Shown one piece after another: positions 8,828 through 17,073 of a stretch of DNA of 36,984 nt. The translations under genes were made by a program, and so were the position numbers. Under the pieces are notes generated by a model. The model ran no database searches and had not been told where the DNA came from. It worked only from the letters and a program-made list of their open reading frames with translations. Each line of letters begins with the position of its first letter. Positions within the stretch are counted from its first letter, which is position 1. Source of the DNA: Caldithrix sp. (GTDB lineage: Bacteria > KSB1 > UBA2214 > DYKH01); the NCBI GenBank assembly GCA_020722685.1, contig DYKH01000048.1:1-36984 (forward strand), given 5' to 3'.

Positions 8828-9509
8828 TTAGTATGTTTTGATCACATGGGTTTTTACTTTACTGATGTGGCTACTATTTATTGTATGTTTGATTAATTCT
8901 TTCGTCATTTTGTGGCTATTTCTAGTAGTCACATCAATGAGGTAAATACCCACCTTGTATTTTTCGGAATGCAAACCATGGTAAAGCCTCGCCAACTTTT
9001 GCTCAACGTCATCGGCCTTGCGCATTTCCAGATCATCCAAGACCAGCCTGATCTCGCCTTCCAGATTTGCATCGTCCAACGTTCGAAGCTTGTCTATGAC
9101 CGGCAGGAGGTGTTCGGCTTCGAGGTGTTTTAGATTTTGTACTGCCAAAGTTCTTACATCGGAATCGTGCTCTAAGACAAAATTCAGCAGCGGGTCGCTT
9201 GCCTCCACGACGCCACAGGATATAACACTGCCAAGGCAAAGAATCGCCTGCTCAATGACTTGGGGATTCTCCGAATACAGCTTTTGCGCCACCGGCTCAA
9301 CAATCGCGGGACGGGCAAAACTTTCCAGCGCCTTGATTGCCGCCAAAACGACATAATCGTTGTCATCTTCCAACAAGCCTAAGTACTTGTTTGACAAATT
9401 CGCTCACTTCGCTTTGAGCAAAAACTGATTGTACGGACATCAATACCATCAAAGTCGAGTACAAAAACCGCGTTGATGGCGGAAATAAGGTAGTCTTTGT
9501 CTCTTTCAT
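8828..9509 (-). pseudogene. Frameshifted exported HEAT-repeat protein gene
   Basis: An ATG at 9507-9509 with a strong CGGAGG ribosome binding site opens a signal peptide (a hydrophobic run ending SVFAQ, about 32 residues). That frame continues SEVSEFVK and stops about 45 bases later (TGA near 9363-9365). From about 9395 the +1-shifted frame reads on for about 188 residues as HEAT/PBS-lyase-like helical repeats: DDNDYVVLAAIKALESF, ENPQVIEQAILCLGSV, HDSDVRTLAVQNL. The simplest reading is one secreted HEAT-repeat protein broken by a single-base shift near 9385-9400. The second frame's own possible start is a TTG without a convincing ribosome binding site. It may be a real pseudogene or a sequencing or assembly error. 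The C-terminal 50 residues lack a recognisable domain. HEAT repeats are protein-protein interaction scaffolds; the partner is unknown. Confidence 0.7.
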
Positions 9510-9543
9510 GCAAGCCTCCGAATATTGGGTCTTTGCCAAATAT

Positions 9544-9656
9544 AACACGGATGACGCTGATGACAAGGATTTTCACGGATGAGGCCGCCCCTTTAAAATC
9601 GACAATAGCGGTCATCAAAATCCGTGCTTATCCGTGTTACCCGCGTCATCCGTGTT
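9544..9656. repeat. Inverted repeat with perfect 14-bp arms
   Basis: AACACGGATGACGC (9544-9557) is repeated in exact reverse complement as GCGTCATCCGTGTT (9643-9656). The interior carries further CACGGAT and ATCCGTG copies, so the whole 113 bp could fold on itself. It lies between the RhaT gene end and the HEAT gene start. Confidence 0.8.
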
Positions 9657-9681
9657 CTATCTTTTGAAATGAATCCTAATG

Positions 9682-10743
9682 CTAATCTCCTGACGCGACC
9701 AGAAAATTTCCATAGCCGATGCAAGCCATGGCCAGCATCATGATGGCCAATCCACCCAACATGGTGCGGACGGCCTTGGCGCCGGAGTTTTTCCACTCCC
9801 CGGTGGCAAAGCCGCCAATATTGGAGCTGATGACGATCATGCCGATGTTCAGCGCCCAGCCAATCGACGGGCCGAGCTTTCCCAGCATGTTTTCCGCCGT
9901 GGACATGCCCCAGAGGGCAACGCTGCCGGAATACATCACGCCGATGAGGAGTAACACCAGCCAATAGAAGCCGGTTTTCGACTCTTGATATCGTTTCCAA
10001 GTTTGGTTTTTTGACAAGAGCAAGAGGCAATAGAGGATATTCGGAACCGCTCCACCCAGTAGAACCAGTGCGAGTATGGCGTTGACTGCTTGATGCGGAG
10101 CCGCTCCTCCCGCTTGGATGGCGGCGCCGGCGATTTCCTTGGCCCAATTCATATTCATGCCCAACGACAGCAGGCCGGAGAGCGCACCGCCGATGGCGGC
10201 CAGAAGCATGCCTACCACAGGGGATCGTTTAACCTTGTCGCCGATACCGGACACATTCTCGTCGCCCAGTGCTTTGCCGCGGAGATTCCCGGCCTGGATG
10301 CTGGCAATCAAAGCTGCCAGCATCAATAGGACGCCGGCCACGATCCACTTTCCGCCGGCATTGGCCAAAGTTTCCGGATTGAAAATGGCAATGGGCAACA
10401 GTACGCCAACGATGCACATGGTTCCCACCAACAGCGCGAAAGCCAGGGCCGTCCCCAGATAGGTCAGCGATATGCCGAACAACAACGAGCCGGCGTAAAC
10501 GGAGACGCCCCAGAGCAAGGCGATCAACAAATTCCCCGCCGAAACCTGAGCAAAAGCTTGGAAAAGATTTGGTACAGTGATCGTGGCAATCAGCCAGGGG
10601 AAAAATCCCAGTGACAGGACGCTAAAAGGCAGCCAGTTGTTTTCCCAACTCCACTTGCGCGTGAGCTTCATGGGCAAAGCAAAGGAACCGTTGATAGCCC
10701 CGCCAAGTATGGCGAGCAAAGCGCCCAAGGTAATGCCGGTCAT
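9682..10743 (-). CDS. rhaT: L-rhamnose/proton symporter family protein
   Basis: This 353-residue inner-membrane protein is predicted to carry about ten helices. It resembles RhaT, the L-rhamnose-H+ symporter of the drug/metabolite transporter superfamily. Family hallmarks are visible: a glycine-rich first helix (GALLAILGGAINGSFALPMK), the KWSWENNW segment after helix 1, the glycine-rich helix with YLGTALAFALLVGT, and C-terminal WALNIGMIVISSNIGG with EWKNSGAKA. Length fits the family (about 345). The ATG follows GAGGAGAGG. It should import rhamnose released by the two GH78 enzymes encoded beside it. Substrate is inferred from family and context; related transporters may carry other deoxy sugars. 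Confidence 0.88.
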   Translation of the reverse strand: MTGITLGALLAILGGAINGSFALPMKLTRKWSWENNWLPFSVLSLGFFPWLIATITVPNLFQAFAQVSAGNLLIALLWGVSVYAGSLLFGISLTYLGTALAFALLVGTMCIVGVLLPIAIFNPETLANAGGKWIVAGVLLMLAALIASIQAGNLRGKALGDENVSGIGDKVKRSPVVGMLLAAIGGALSGLLSLGMNMNWAKEIAGAAIQAGGAAPHQAVNAILALVLLGGAVPNILYCLLLLSKNQTWKRYQESKTGFYWLVLLLIGVMYSGSVALWGMSTAENMLGKLGPSIGWALNIGMIVISSNIGGFATGEWKNSGAKAVRTMLGGLAIMMLAMACIGYGNFLVASGD

Positions 10744-11570
10744 GCATGTCCTCTCCTCGTTCGGTGGTCATTCTGCAAAGTGAGACCCCTGCAAAGAATC
10801 CAGACCTGAGAGGTCTCCGCGATTCTTCGGGTCTGGTCTTGATTCCGCTGTGAGGGTGAATATATAAACACTTCTCATTGTACGCAACCGCTTTTCTCTG
10901 TGCCAGGCAAATCATAGCGCCGCGAGTGGCCGCAATCAAACTTCTTAACCGCGAATGAGCGCTAATGAACACGAATAGGGAATGAGCGTGCATTCGCGTG
11001 GATTGGCGGTTGATAGAATCTTCGCTCTCATGATGGTTTTTCCAGTGCCTTTCTATGGATTATTAAGAATCCGCCCCTAAGCTGAAAGCATGGTTGTCGA
11101 TCGAAGATGCCGCAGACATCAATTTGAAATTACCCGGAAAATGTCTTGACAATCTGGCAAAAGTTGCTATTTTTAGGCGACATTTCTCGCTACATTGGTT
11201 CACAGCGCTAACGCCCTATGCTTCGACACCCATGTTGTGGTTCGGCACAGTACTGCTAAACGCAAAGTTCCAAGCAATGGCTTGAGGACCTCAAGTTCGG
11301 GCCGATGACCTTTGGCTGACTGCAAAATCTCCTGCGTGAGCTTAGCCGCAACTGTGCACGACGCTCCATGATGAGCATTGCTGAATGACGCTTTCCCTTC
11401 AAGAATTCGTTTTGACACGGACCTACCTCTTTTGTGAAGAGTGCAACATTGGAGATATTCCCGCATCTTTCTTCTTCCTTATACCTGGAATGCAATTGGC
11501 CGTTCTCGTTCACTGTTGTCTATTTTTTCCGTCGCATGATCCCATCTAACTTAGCGCGGAGGATCAAATC
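10744..11570. other. Divergent intergenic region
   Basis: About 830 bases separate the minus-strand symporter gene from the plus-strand catabolic operon, so promoters for both should lie here. I see a small dyad at 10800-10836 (CCAGACC/GGTCTGG, with the inner palindrome AGACCTGAGAGGTCT) and the inverted repeat at 10947-11011. A TTGACA at about 11147 lacks a convincing -10 partner. Nothing resembles a gene. Confidence 0.5.
10947..11011. repeat. Imperfect inverted repeat, AACCGC type
   Basis: The left side starts AACCGCGAATGAGCGC. The right side (10992-11011) ends ATTGGCGGTT. The outer ends pair as AACCGC/GCGGTT and inner GCGAAT/ATTCGC text is repeated. It shares the AACCGC terminus with the 3617-3746 element. 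Confidence 0.5.
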
Positions 11571-12425
11571 ATGATTGCAACGTTCACTCCATGGCTATGC
11601 AAAGCTCAAAGTAGCGCGGTATTGCTGCTGGCCGCTGTGGCGGTTCTCCTGACTTGTGCTCCTTCCACCAAGCCGCCGGAAGATCCTTACAAGGGTTTTC
11701 GCATGGGCGTGCAAAGTTATTCCTTGCGGGCTTTTACCGTTCAGGAGGCGATTGCGGACGTGAAAAAGCTCGGCCTGCATTTCATCGAGATTTTTCCCGG
11801 GCACTTTCCCATTACCAGCTCTGCTGAAGAACGAGAAGCGCTGAAGCAGATGCTCACCATTAACCAAGTCACTTTTGTCGCTTATGGTGTCTGCGATTTC
11901 AAAGGCGATTCGGCTTTGGCTCGTCAGTATTTCGAGTTTGCCAAGGATATGGGAATTGAGGTTCTCGCGGTTAATCCAACGTCTGAGGAATTGAGTTTTC
12001 TTGAACGTTTAGTGCAAGAGTATGACATCAAGGTAGCGATTCACAATCATGGTCCCAAAGCTCGCTATGACAAATTGCAGGACGTGCTCAAAGCCGTCGC
12101 CGGACGCGATCCACGCATTGGTGCTTGCATCGACACCGGACACTTTATGCGTTCCGATGAAGATCCGGTCATCTGCGCCAAGTCTCTCGGGGCCAGAACT
12201 CACCTCATTCATCTAAAGGATATCAAGACAGAGGGGGAGAAGAAGATCTTTACTGTTCAGGGGGAAGGCGACATGGACATGAAGGCATTCTTTGCCACGC
12301 TGAAATCGCTCAAATTCAATGGACCGCTTTCATTGGAATATGAAGAGAATAAGGACAATCCCATGCCGGACATGGAGACCTGCATGGCCAACATCAGGAA
12401 GGCTTTGGAAAAAGTGAAGTATTAG
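11571..12425 (+). CDS. Secreted sugar isomerase/epimerase-like TIM barrel protein
   Basis: This 284-residue protein belongs to the xylose-isomerase-like TIM barrel (AP endonuclease family 2) superfamily. The ATG follows GGAGG. An N-terminal hydrophobic segment (about 15-28) ends LLTCAPS, so it is exported, possibly as a lipoprotein on Cys29; Thr just before the Cys is unusual for a lipobox. The barrel shows the usual metal-site pattern: FIEIF after the first strands, HNHG (158-161), DTGH (188-191), HLKD and LSLEYEE near the end. In Bacteroides, secreted members of this superfamily act as 3-keto-glycoside lyases or hydratases together with Gfo/Idh/MocA dehydrogenases. The presence of such an oxidoreductase gene at the end of this operon makes that role plausible, but it is inference. 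A plain isomerase or epimerase role is the alternative. Confidence 0.85.
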   Translation: MIATFTPWLCKAQSSAVLLLAAVAVLLTCAPSTKPPEDPYKGFRMGVQSYSLRAFTVQEAIADVKKLGLHFIEIFPGHFPITSSAEEREALKQMLTINQVTFVAYGVCDFKGDSALARQYFEFAKDMGIEVLAVNPTSEELSFLERLVQEYDIKVAIHNHGPKARYDKLQDVLKAVAGRDPRIGACIDTGHFMRSDEDPVICAKSLGARTHLIHLKDIKTEGEKKIFTVQGEGDMDMKAFFATLKSLKFNGPLSLEYEENKDNPMPDMETCMANIRKALEKVKY

Positions 12426-12477
12426 CATCGAGCGCTAAGAACAAATAGGAGAACCACAAAAGCACAGGAGGCACACG

Positions 12478-13995
12478 ATGTCAGAAGTGAAGGTAGCAAC
12501 GGCTACGGATGAAAAATCAAAATGGTTGTTTTGGACCTGTTTCATCGCTCTGGTGGCCACGTCGTTCGGCTTTATCATCCGCGCCCAAATCATTAACGAG
12601 CTGGGTGTGCATTTCGACCTCAGCGAAACGCAGAAGGGCGAGATCTTGGGCGTGGGCTTGTGGCCGTTCTCACTGAGCATTGTCTTGTTTAGCTTGGTGA
12701 TCGATAAAATCGGTTATGGCAGAGCCTTGCTTTTCGCATTGATCTGCCACGTTACCTCGGCGATCGTCACCATTTTTGCCAACGGTTATACCATGTTGTA
12801 TGTTGGCACATTCATCCTTGCTTTGGGCAACGGAACCGTGGAGGCGGTTATCAATCCGGTCGTGGCGACCGTTTACTCGAAAGAGAAAACCAAGTGGCTG
12901 AACATCCTTCACGCCGGCTGGCCGGGAGGCATGGTCTTGGGCGGCATGCTGATACTCATCTTGATTCCCAATATGGCCTGGCAGGTGAAAGTGGGCTTGA
13001 TCCTCATACCTGCGGCGGTTTATGGATTCATGATGATTCGCGCCAAGTTTCCGGTACATGAGCGCGTCAAAGCCGGAGTTCCTTACAAGGTCATGCTGCA
13101 AGAAGCCGGTATCATCGGTGCATTGTTGGTTGTCGTGATTATGATCGGCGAGATTGGTCGAATTTTCGCCTGGTCTTTGACATTGCAGGTCGTACTGGCG
13201 GCAGTCCTGGTCATCGCTTACGGACTCTATGTACGTTCGTTGGGTCAACCGCTCTTCATTTTCCTTGTTTTGTTGATGATCCCCTTGGCGACGACCGAGT
13301 TAGGCACCGATAGCTGGATCACCGAGCTGGTCAATCCAGTCATGGCAAAAATCGGCATTCATTCCGGCTGGGTTTTGGTCTACACGGCTTTCCTAATGAT
13401 GGTGCTCAGGTTTTTTGCCGGCCCCATTGTGCACAGGCTTAAGCCCTTGGGCCTGCTTGCACTGGGCAGTGCCGTCGCTGTTTTAGGCCTCATCTTTTTA
13501 TCCAAGGCCGCCGGCATCCTGATTTTTGTGGCGGCGACGGTTTACGGCTTGGGCAAGACCTTTTTCTGGCCGACCATGCTGGGAGTCGTAGCGGAAAGAT
13601 TCCCCAAAGGCGGGGCGGTTACCATCAATACCATTAGCGGCGTGGGCATGCTGAGCGTCGGCATCATCGGCGCGGCTTTTCTCGGCAACATTCAGGATAA
13701 GCAGATCGATCACACTTTGCAGAATGAAAATCCGGCCATTCACGCGCAAGTCATTGGCGCGACCAAAACCAGCATTTTTGGCAAATACAATTCCATTGAC
13801 CAAGACAAACGCGCGGCTCTCTCAGTGGGTGATAGAGAAGTGGTAGAAAACGCGGTGGCTAAGGCCAAGAAAAGCGCCTTGATGACGGTCGCAATCTTTC
13901 CAACCATCATGCTCATCGGCTACCTCATTTTGATCCTCTACTTCCGGGCAAAAGGAGGGTACAAGCCGGTCGAATTGACGGCGCACACTGAATAA
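12478..13995 (+). CDS. MFS transporter, FHS-like sugar permease
   Basis: This 505-residue major facilitator has about twelve predicted helices. Its start follows a textbook AGGAGG six bases before the ATG. The loop after helix 2 carries DKIGYGRAL, a motif-A-like sequence. The segment GNGTVEAVINPVVATVY followed by WLNILHAGWPGG resembles the fucose/galactose/hexose (FHS) branch of the superfamily. An extended soluble stretch (about 410-465) lies before the final helix. It sits 52 bases after the isomerase-like gene and is very likely co-transcribed. A role in uptake of a sugar or a modified sugar made by the locus is inferred; the exact substrate cannot be read from sequence. Confidence 0.85.
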   Translation: MSEVKVATATDEKSKWLFWTCFIALVATSFGFIIRAQIINELGVHFDLSETQKGEILGVGLWPFSLSIVLFSLVIDKIGYGRALLFALICHVTSAIVTIFANGYTMLYVGTFILALGNGTVEAVINPVVATVYSKEKTKWLNILHAGWPGGMVLGGMLILILIPNMAWQVKVGLILIPAAVYGFMMIRAKFPVHERVKAGVPYKVMLQEAGIIGALLVVVIMIGEIGRIFAWSLTLQVVLAAVLVIAYGLYVRSLGQPLFIFLVLLMIPLATTELGTDSWITELVNPVMAKIGIHSGWVLVYTAFLMMVLRFFAGPIVHRLKPLGLLALGSAVAVLGLIFLSKAAGILIFVAATVYGLGKTFFWPTMLGVVAERFPKGGAVTINTISGVGMLSVGIIGAAFLGNIQDKQIDHTLQNENPAIHAQVIGATKTSIFGKYNSIDQDKRAALSVGDREVVENAVAKAKKSALMTVAIFPTIMLIGYLILILYFRAKGGYKPVELTAHTE

Positions 13996-14026
13996 ACCTG
14001 TGAGGTCTTCAAGACCTAACAGATTT
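13994..14026. repeat. Hairpin repeat, degenerate AAACCTGTGAGGT copy
   Basis: AAACCTGTGAGGTCTTC is followed by AAGACCTAACAGATTT, an imperfect hairpin overlapping the stop codon of the upstream transporter gene. It is a decayed copy of the perfect hairpin at 14058-14090. Confidence 0.7.
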
Positions 14027-14057
14027 ACATGCTTGTCAGAGTCATTTCACAATAATT

Positions 14058-14090
14058 AAACCTGTGAGGTTTCCAAAACCTCACAGGTTT
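14058..14090. repeat. Perfect hairpin repeat AAACCTGTGAGGTTT
   Basis: AAACCTGTGAGGTTT (14058-14072) and AAACCTCACAGGTTT (14076-14090) form perfect 15-bp arms around a three-base loop. It is the second of two tandem copies in the 132-bp gap between two transporter genes. It could stabilise or attenuate the operon message. There is no strong T-tract, so it is not a classic terminator. Confidence 0.85.
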
Positions 14091-14127
14091 GGTTAGCTTG
14101 CCACGCTTTCTATTTAAGGGAGTCGCT

Positions 14128-15363
14128 ATGGGAGTGAAGGTTCGGCTGGGTTTGATGATGTTTCTGCAATATGCTATTTGGGGGGCTTGGTTTCCCGCCC
14201 TTTCGGCTTATTTACAAAACACGCTCGGCTTCAATGGTACGCAAGTGGGAGTCATTTACAGCCTGTTGCCGTTGGCCACGATTATTTCGCCCTTTATCGG
14301 CGGCCAACTGGCTGATCGCTATTTTGCCTCGCAGAAGGTCATCGGAGCCTTGCACTTATTAGGAGGCGTGTTCATGTTGGTGCTCGCCTTCATCACCCAT
14401 TACTCCACCATGGTGTGGTTGCTGTTTGCCTATTCTTTGGTCTACGCACCGACTTTAGCATTGACAAATTCGTTGGCATTTCATCACCTGTCCAGCACCG
14501 AAAAAGAATTCGGCCTGATCCGCGCCGGCGGTACCATCGGTTGGATCGCCATCGGCTTGCTGCTTTCCGGCTGGCGAATACTTGCTACCTCCAGTCCCTC
14601 GTTTGGGATTCAAGGCGACACTCTTTTCTTGGCCGGTGTCGTATCCATCATCACCGGATTGTTTTCATTTTCCCTGCCGCACACGCCGCCGAAGAAAGAA
14701 GCTTCCAATCCGTTCGCATTCATCGAAGCGATCAAAATGCTCAAGGACAAGAATTTCGCTATTTTCATGATCATCGCCTTTGTCGTTTCCACTGAGCTTA
14801 TGTTTTATTATGTGCTCACCGCACCCTTTCTGCTTTCGCCCAAGATCGGCGTGTCCAGCCAAAACGTGGCCGGCGTGATGGTGATCGCCCAAACAGCCGA
14901 AATCCTGGTGATGGCCGTGTTGCTGCCGTACTTCCTACCCAAGTACGGCATGCGCAAAACCATGACCATCGGCATCCTCGCCTGGCCGATTCGATATATC
15001 ATTTTCGCCATCGGCTCTCCCGCCTGGCTGGTCATTTCGGCGCTGGCTTTGCACGGCTTCTGTTATGTCTTCTTTTTCACAGCTTCGCAAATCTACGTGG
15101 ACACGGTAGCGCCGAGGGACATTCGGGCTTCCGCGCAAAGCCTGATTGCTTTGGTGACCTATGGTCTGGGAATGTACCTCGGCAGCATCTTTGCCGGCTG
15201 GATTCAAAACCTGTTCTCGGAATTTGGAGAAAAGGGTAACATCCTTAGCACCAACTGGACGGTCGTTTTCTTGGTTCCCTGCGCACTGACAATTCTGTGC
15301 GCCGTGGCTTTTGTCGTTTTCTTCAAAGAAAAATTGAGCTTTGCAGCTCAGGAAAATCATTAA
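14128..15363 (+). CDS. MFS transporter, NupG/nucleoside-H+ symporter-like
   Basis: This 411-residue major facilitator has about twelve predicted helices and resembles the nucleoside:H+ symporter (NupG/XapB) branch in size and pattern. Examples are the start (MMFLQYAIWGAWFPALSAYL), GGQLADRYF after helix 2, and a GGTIGWIAIGLLLSGW helix. The ATG at 14128 has AAGGGAG at proper spacing, better than an in-frame upstream GTG-type start. Proteins of this type are often found in sugar-catabolic operons of environmental bacteria, where substrate assignment as nucleoside is unproven. The next gene follows after 27 bases, so they share a transcript. Confidence 0.85.
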   Translation: MGVKVRLGLMMFLQYAIWGAWFPALSAYLQNTLGFNGTQVGVIYSLLPLATIISPFIGGQLADRYFASQKVIGALHLLGGVFMLVLAFITHYSTMVWLLFAYSLVYAPTLALTNSLAFHHLSSTEKEFGLIRAGGTIGWIAIGLLLSGWRILATSSPSFGIQGDTLFLAGVVSIITGLFSFSLPHTPPKKEASNPFAFIEAIKMLKDKNFAIFMIIAFVVSTELMFYYVLTAPFLLSPKIGVSSQNVAGVMVIAQTAEILVMAVLLPYFLPKYGMRKTMTIGILAWPIRYIIFAIGSPAWLVISALALHGFCYVFFFTASQIYVDTVAPRDIRASAQSLIALVTYGLGMYLGSIFAGWIQNLFSEFGEKGNILSTNWTVVFLVPCALTILCAVAFVVFFKEKLSFAAQENH

Positions 15364-15390
15364 GCGGTTTATCATCGCCAAGGAGGACTT

Positions 15391-16722
15391 ATGGATAAGG
15401 AAAAAGATATCACTCGCAGAGATTTTATCAAAAACGCAGCGGTTGCCACCGCCGCAGCAGGGGTGGTGTTTGGCGCTCCTGCGATTCTGCAAGCTAAAAA
15501 TCCGCTGGACAAGATTGGCATTGGTGTGATCGGCGTCGGTGGACGCGGATTGAGCTTGCTCAACGAGGCCAAAAAGATACCTCGCGTAGAAATTCGTGCT
15601 GTCAATGAGATCTGGGATTTCCGCATGAATCGCGCCAAAGAAAACTCGGACAATCCGAAAGTGGCGCTCTATACTCACTATCAGGACCTGCTAAATGACA
15701 AAAACATCGATGCGGTGATCATCGCCACGCCGGATCATTTGCATGTTCCGGTCGCACTGGCCGCCGCCGATGCAGGGAAGCACATCTATTGCGAGAAAGG
15801 TCTGACCACTACCTTGGCGCAAGCCAAAGCCCTGCGCGACAAGATGAAAAAGACCAGTCTGGTCTTCCAATTGGGACACAACGGTCGCAGCGGCTCTTCC
15901 ACCCTGCGGGCAAAGGAAATCTACGAGTCCGGTGCCCTTGGCAAAGTCACCTTTGTCCGCGTCCATCATTTTCGCAACGGCACCGAAGGCGAATGGCGCT
16001 GGCACTTGGACAAGGACGGCAACACGCCCGCTGACTGCACGCCGCAGCACGTGGATTGGAAGCAGTTCATCGCCAACGCTCCTGATCGCCCGTTCAATCC
16101 CCGCCGTTATCTGCATTGGCGCTGCTACTGGGATTACGGCACCGGCATCGCCGGCGACCTACTCTCCCATGGCATGGATGAAGTGAATTGGGTCATGAGC
16201 CTCGGCATTCCCCATAGCTGCGTGACCACCGGCGGCATTTACTATTGGGATGATGATCGGGAGGTCCCCGATCACTGGAACTCTGTGTACGATTGGCCCG
16301 ACCGCAATTTGTGCGTGACCTATAGCTGCGAGTTCAACAACTCACATTTCGGTAGCGGCGCCCAGTACTGCGGTAAAGATGGCACCATGGATCACGTGCG
16401 CGGCTTGAAAGTCTATGCCGAAGACGTGTCGGATCGCTATAAGGACTACTATACGAAGCTGCGCGAAAAGTGGGGCCTCAAAGCCGATGAATCTTTCGGC
16501 GACAAAGAGATTCCCCCGGTTTATGAAGAAAGCGATGACCAGGATTACCTCGCGGTTTCCGGCCACATGCAAAACTTTATCGATGGCATCCGTTTCGGCA
16601 CGCCCACGCGCTGCGACATCGATGCCGCCTTTGAGGAAGCGGTCACGATCATGATGTCCGTCGAGGCTTACAAGCGGGAGAAAAAGGTGATCTGGGATCC
16701 GGTGAAAGAAGAAATAGTGTAG
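15391..16722 (+). CDS. Tat-exported Gfo/Idh/MocA family oxidoreductase
   Basis: This 443-residue NAD(P)-dependent oxidoreductase carries a twin-arginine signal (ITRRDFIKNAAVATAAAGVV, residues 7-26), so it is predicted to be folded with cofactor and exported by Tat. The Rossmann fold follows with GVIGVGGRG (45-53). The family Lys-containing motif appears as CEKG (134-137) rather than the commoner CEKP, a variant I associate with exported subfamilies. GDLLSHGMDEVNW supplies the conserved active-site His region. The ATG follows AAGGAGG. It is the last gene of the operon and is followed by a terminator. Exported members act on glycosides, for instance oxidising the 3-hydroxyl of a sugar. Together with the upstream isomerase-like protein this fits a 3-keto-glycoside pathway, which is inference. 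Confidence 0.92.
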   Translation: MDKEKDITRRDFIKNAAVATAAAGVVFGAPAILQAKNPLDKIGIGVIGVGGRGLSLLNEAKKIPRVEIRAVNEIWDFRMNRAKENSDNPKVALYTHYQDLLNDKNIDAVIIATPDHLHVPVALAAADAGKHIYCEKGLTTTLAQAKALRDKMKKTSLVFQLGHNGRSGSSTLRAKEIYESGALGKVTFVRVHHFRNGTEGEWRWHLDKDGNTPADCTPQHVDWKQFIANAPDRPFNPRRYLHWRCYWDYGTGIAGDLLSHGMDEVNWVMSLGIPHSCVTTGGIYYWDDDREVPDHWNSVYDWPDRNLCVTYSCEFNNSHFGSGAQYCGKDGTMDHVRGLKVYAEDVSDRYKDYYTKLREKWGLKADESFGDKEIPPVYEESDDQDYLAVSGHMQNFIDGIRFGTPTRCDIDAAFEEAVTIMMSVEAYKREKKVIWDPVKEEIV

Positions 16723-16741
16723 AGATCAACAACATGCCGTC

Positions 16742-16776
16742 AAAAGCCGGTGTGCGAATTACGCACCGGCTTTTTC
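16742..16776 (+). terminator. Intrinsic terminator after oxidoreductase operon
   Basis: AAAGCCGGTG (16743-16752), an 11-base loop and CACCGGCTTT form a perfect 10-bp stem that runs into TTTTT. It closes the operon that begins at 11571. Confidence 0.9.
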
Positions 16777-16799
16777 ATTCCTCCCCAAACTGAATGGAA

Positions 16800-16862
16800 C
16801 CGGCGTTCAAGTCGAACACCGGCTTGCTTGTGCAAGTAAAGGTCCGTTTGCGACGGCGTCGC
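16800..16862. promoter_or_regulatory. Three dyads upstream of sigma-54 promoter
   Basis: Three short dyads lie 120-200 bases upstream of the -24/-12 promoter. At 16800-16822, CCGG and GTTC mirror GAAC and CCGG around a five-base centre, with one mismatched pair between. At 16823-16836 the dyad is CTTGC-TTGT-GCAAG. At 16850-16862 it is GCGAC-GGC-GTCGC, perfect. Sigma-54 activators usually bind dyads 80-200 bp upstream, so one or more may be enhancer sites for the activator encoded at 23449-24801. The dyads are seen; binding is inference. Confidence 0.35.
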
Positions 16863-16982
16863 GACATTGCTGAAACCGAGTACAGCGGAGATATCCCTAC
16901 AAATCTGTTGGAAAAGTCCGCCAAAACGCCCTCGATATTAGGAAAGGGCAACGAAAGCAGGCACGAAATAGAGCCTTTACTG

Positions 16983-16998
16983 TGGTACACAAGTTGCA
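16983..16998 (+). promoter_or_regulatory. Sigma-54 (-24/-12) promoter
   Basis: TGGTAC, five bases, then TTGC matches the sigma-54 consensus TGGCAC-N5-TTGC with one mismatch and exact spacing (ten bases between the invariant GG and GC). Predicted start is near 17009, about 65 bases before the first gene of the signalling cluster. It follows a terminator and lies upstream of a cluster that itself encodes a sigma-54 activator, which supports it. Confidence 0.7.
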
Positions 16999-17073
16999 GG
17001 TGAAGGTGCGGACAGCTACTAATTCCGGCCTACGTCTACAGCAGTCTTTGCACTTATCAGGGAGGACTAAGCC

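Noticed and set aside
11155..11170. TGGCAAAAGTTGCT resembling a sigma-54 promoter in the divergent gap
   Set aside because: GG to GC spacing is eight bases, too short, and it is over 400 bases from the nearest gene.
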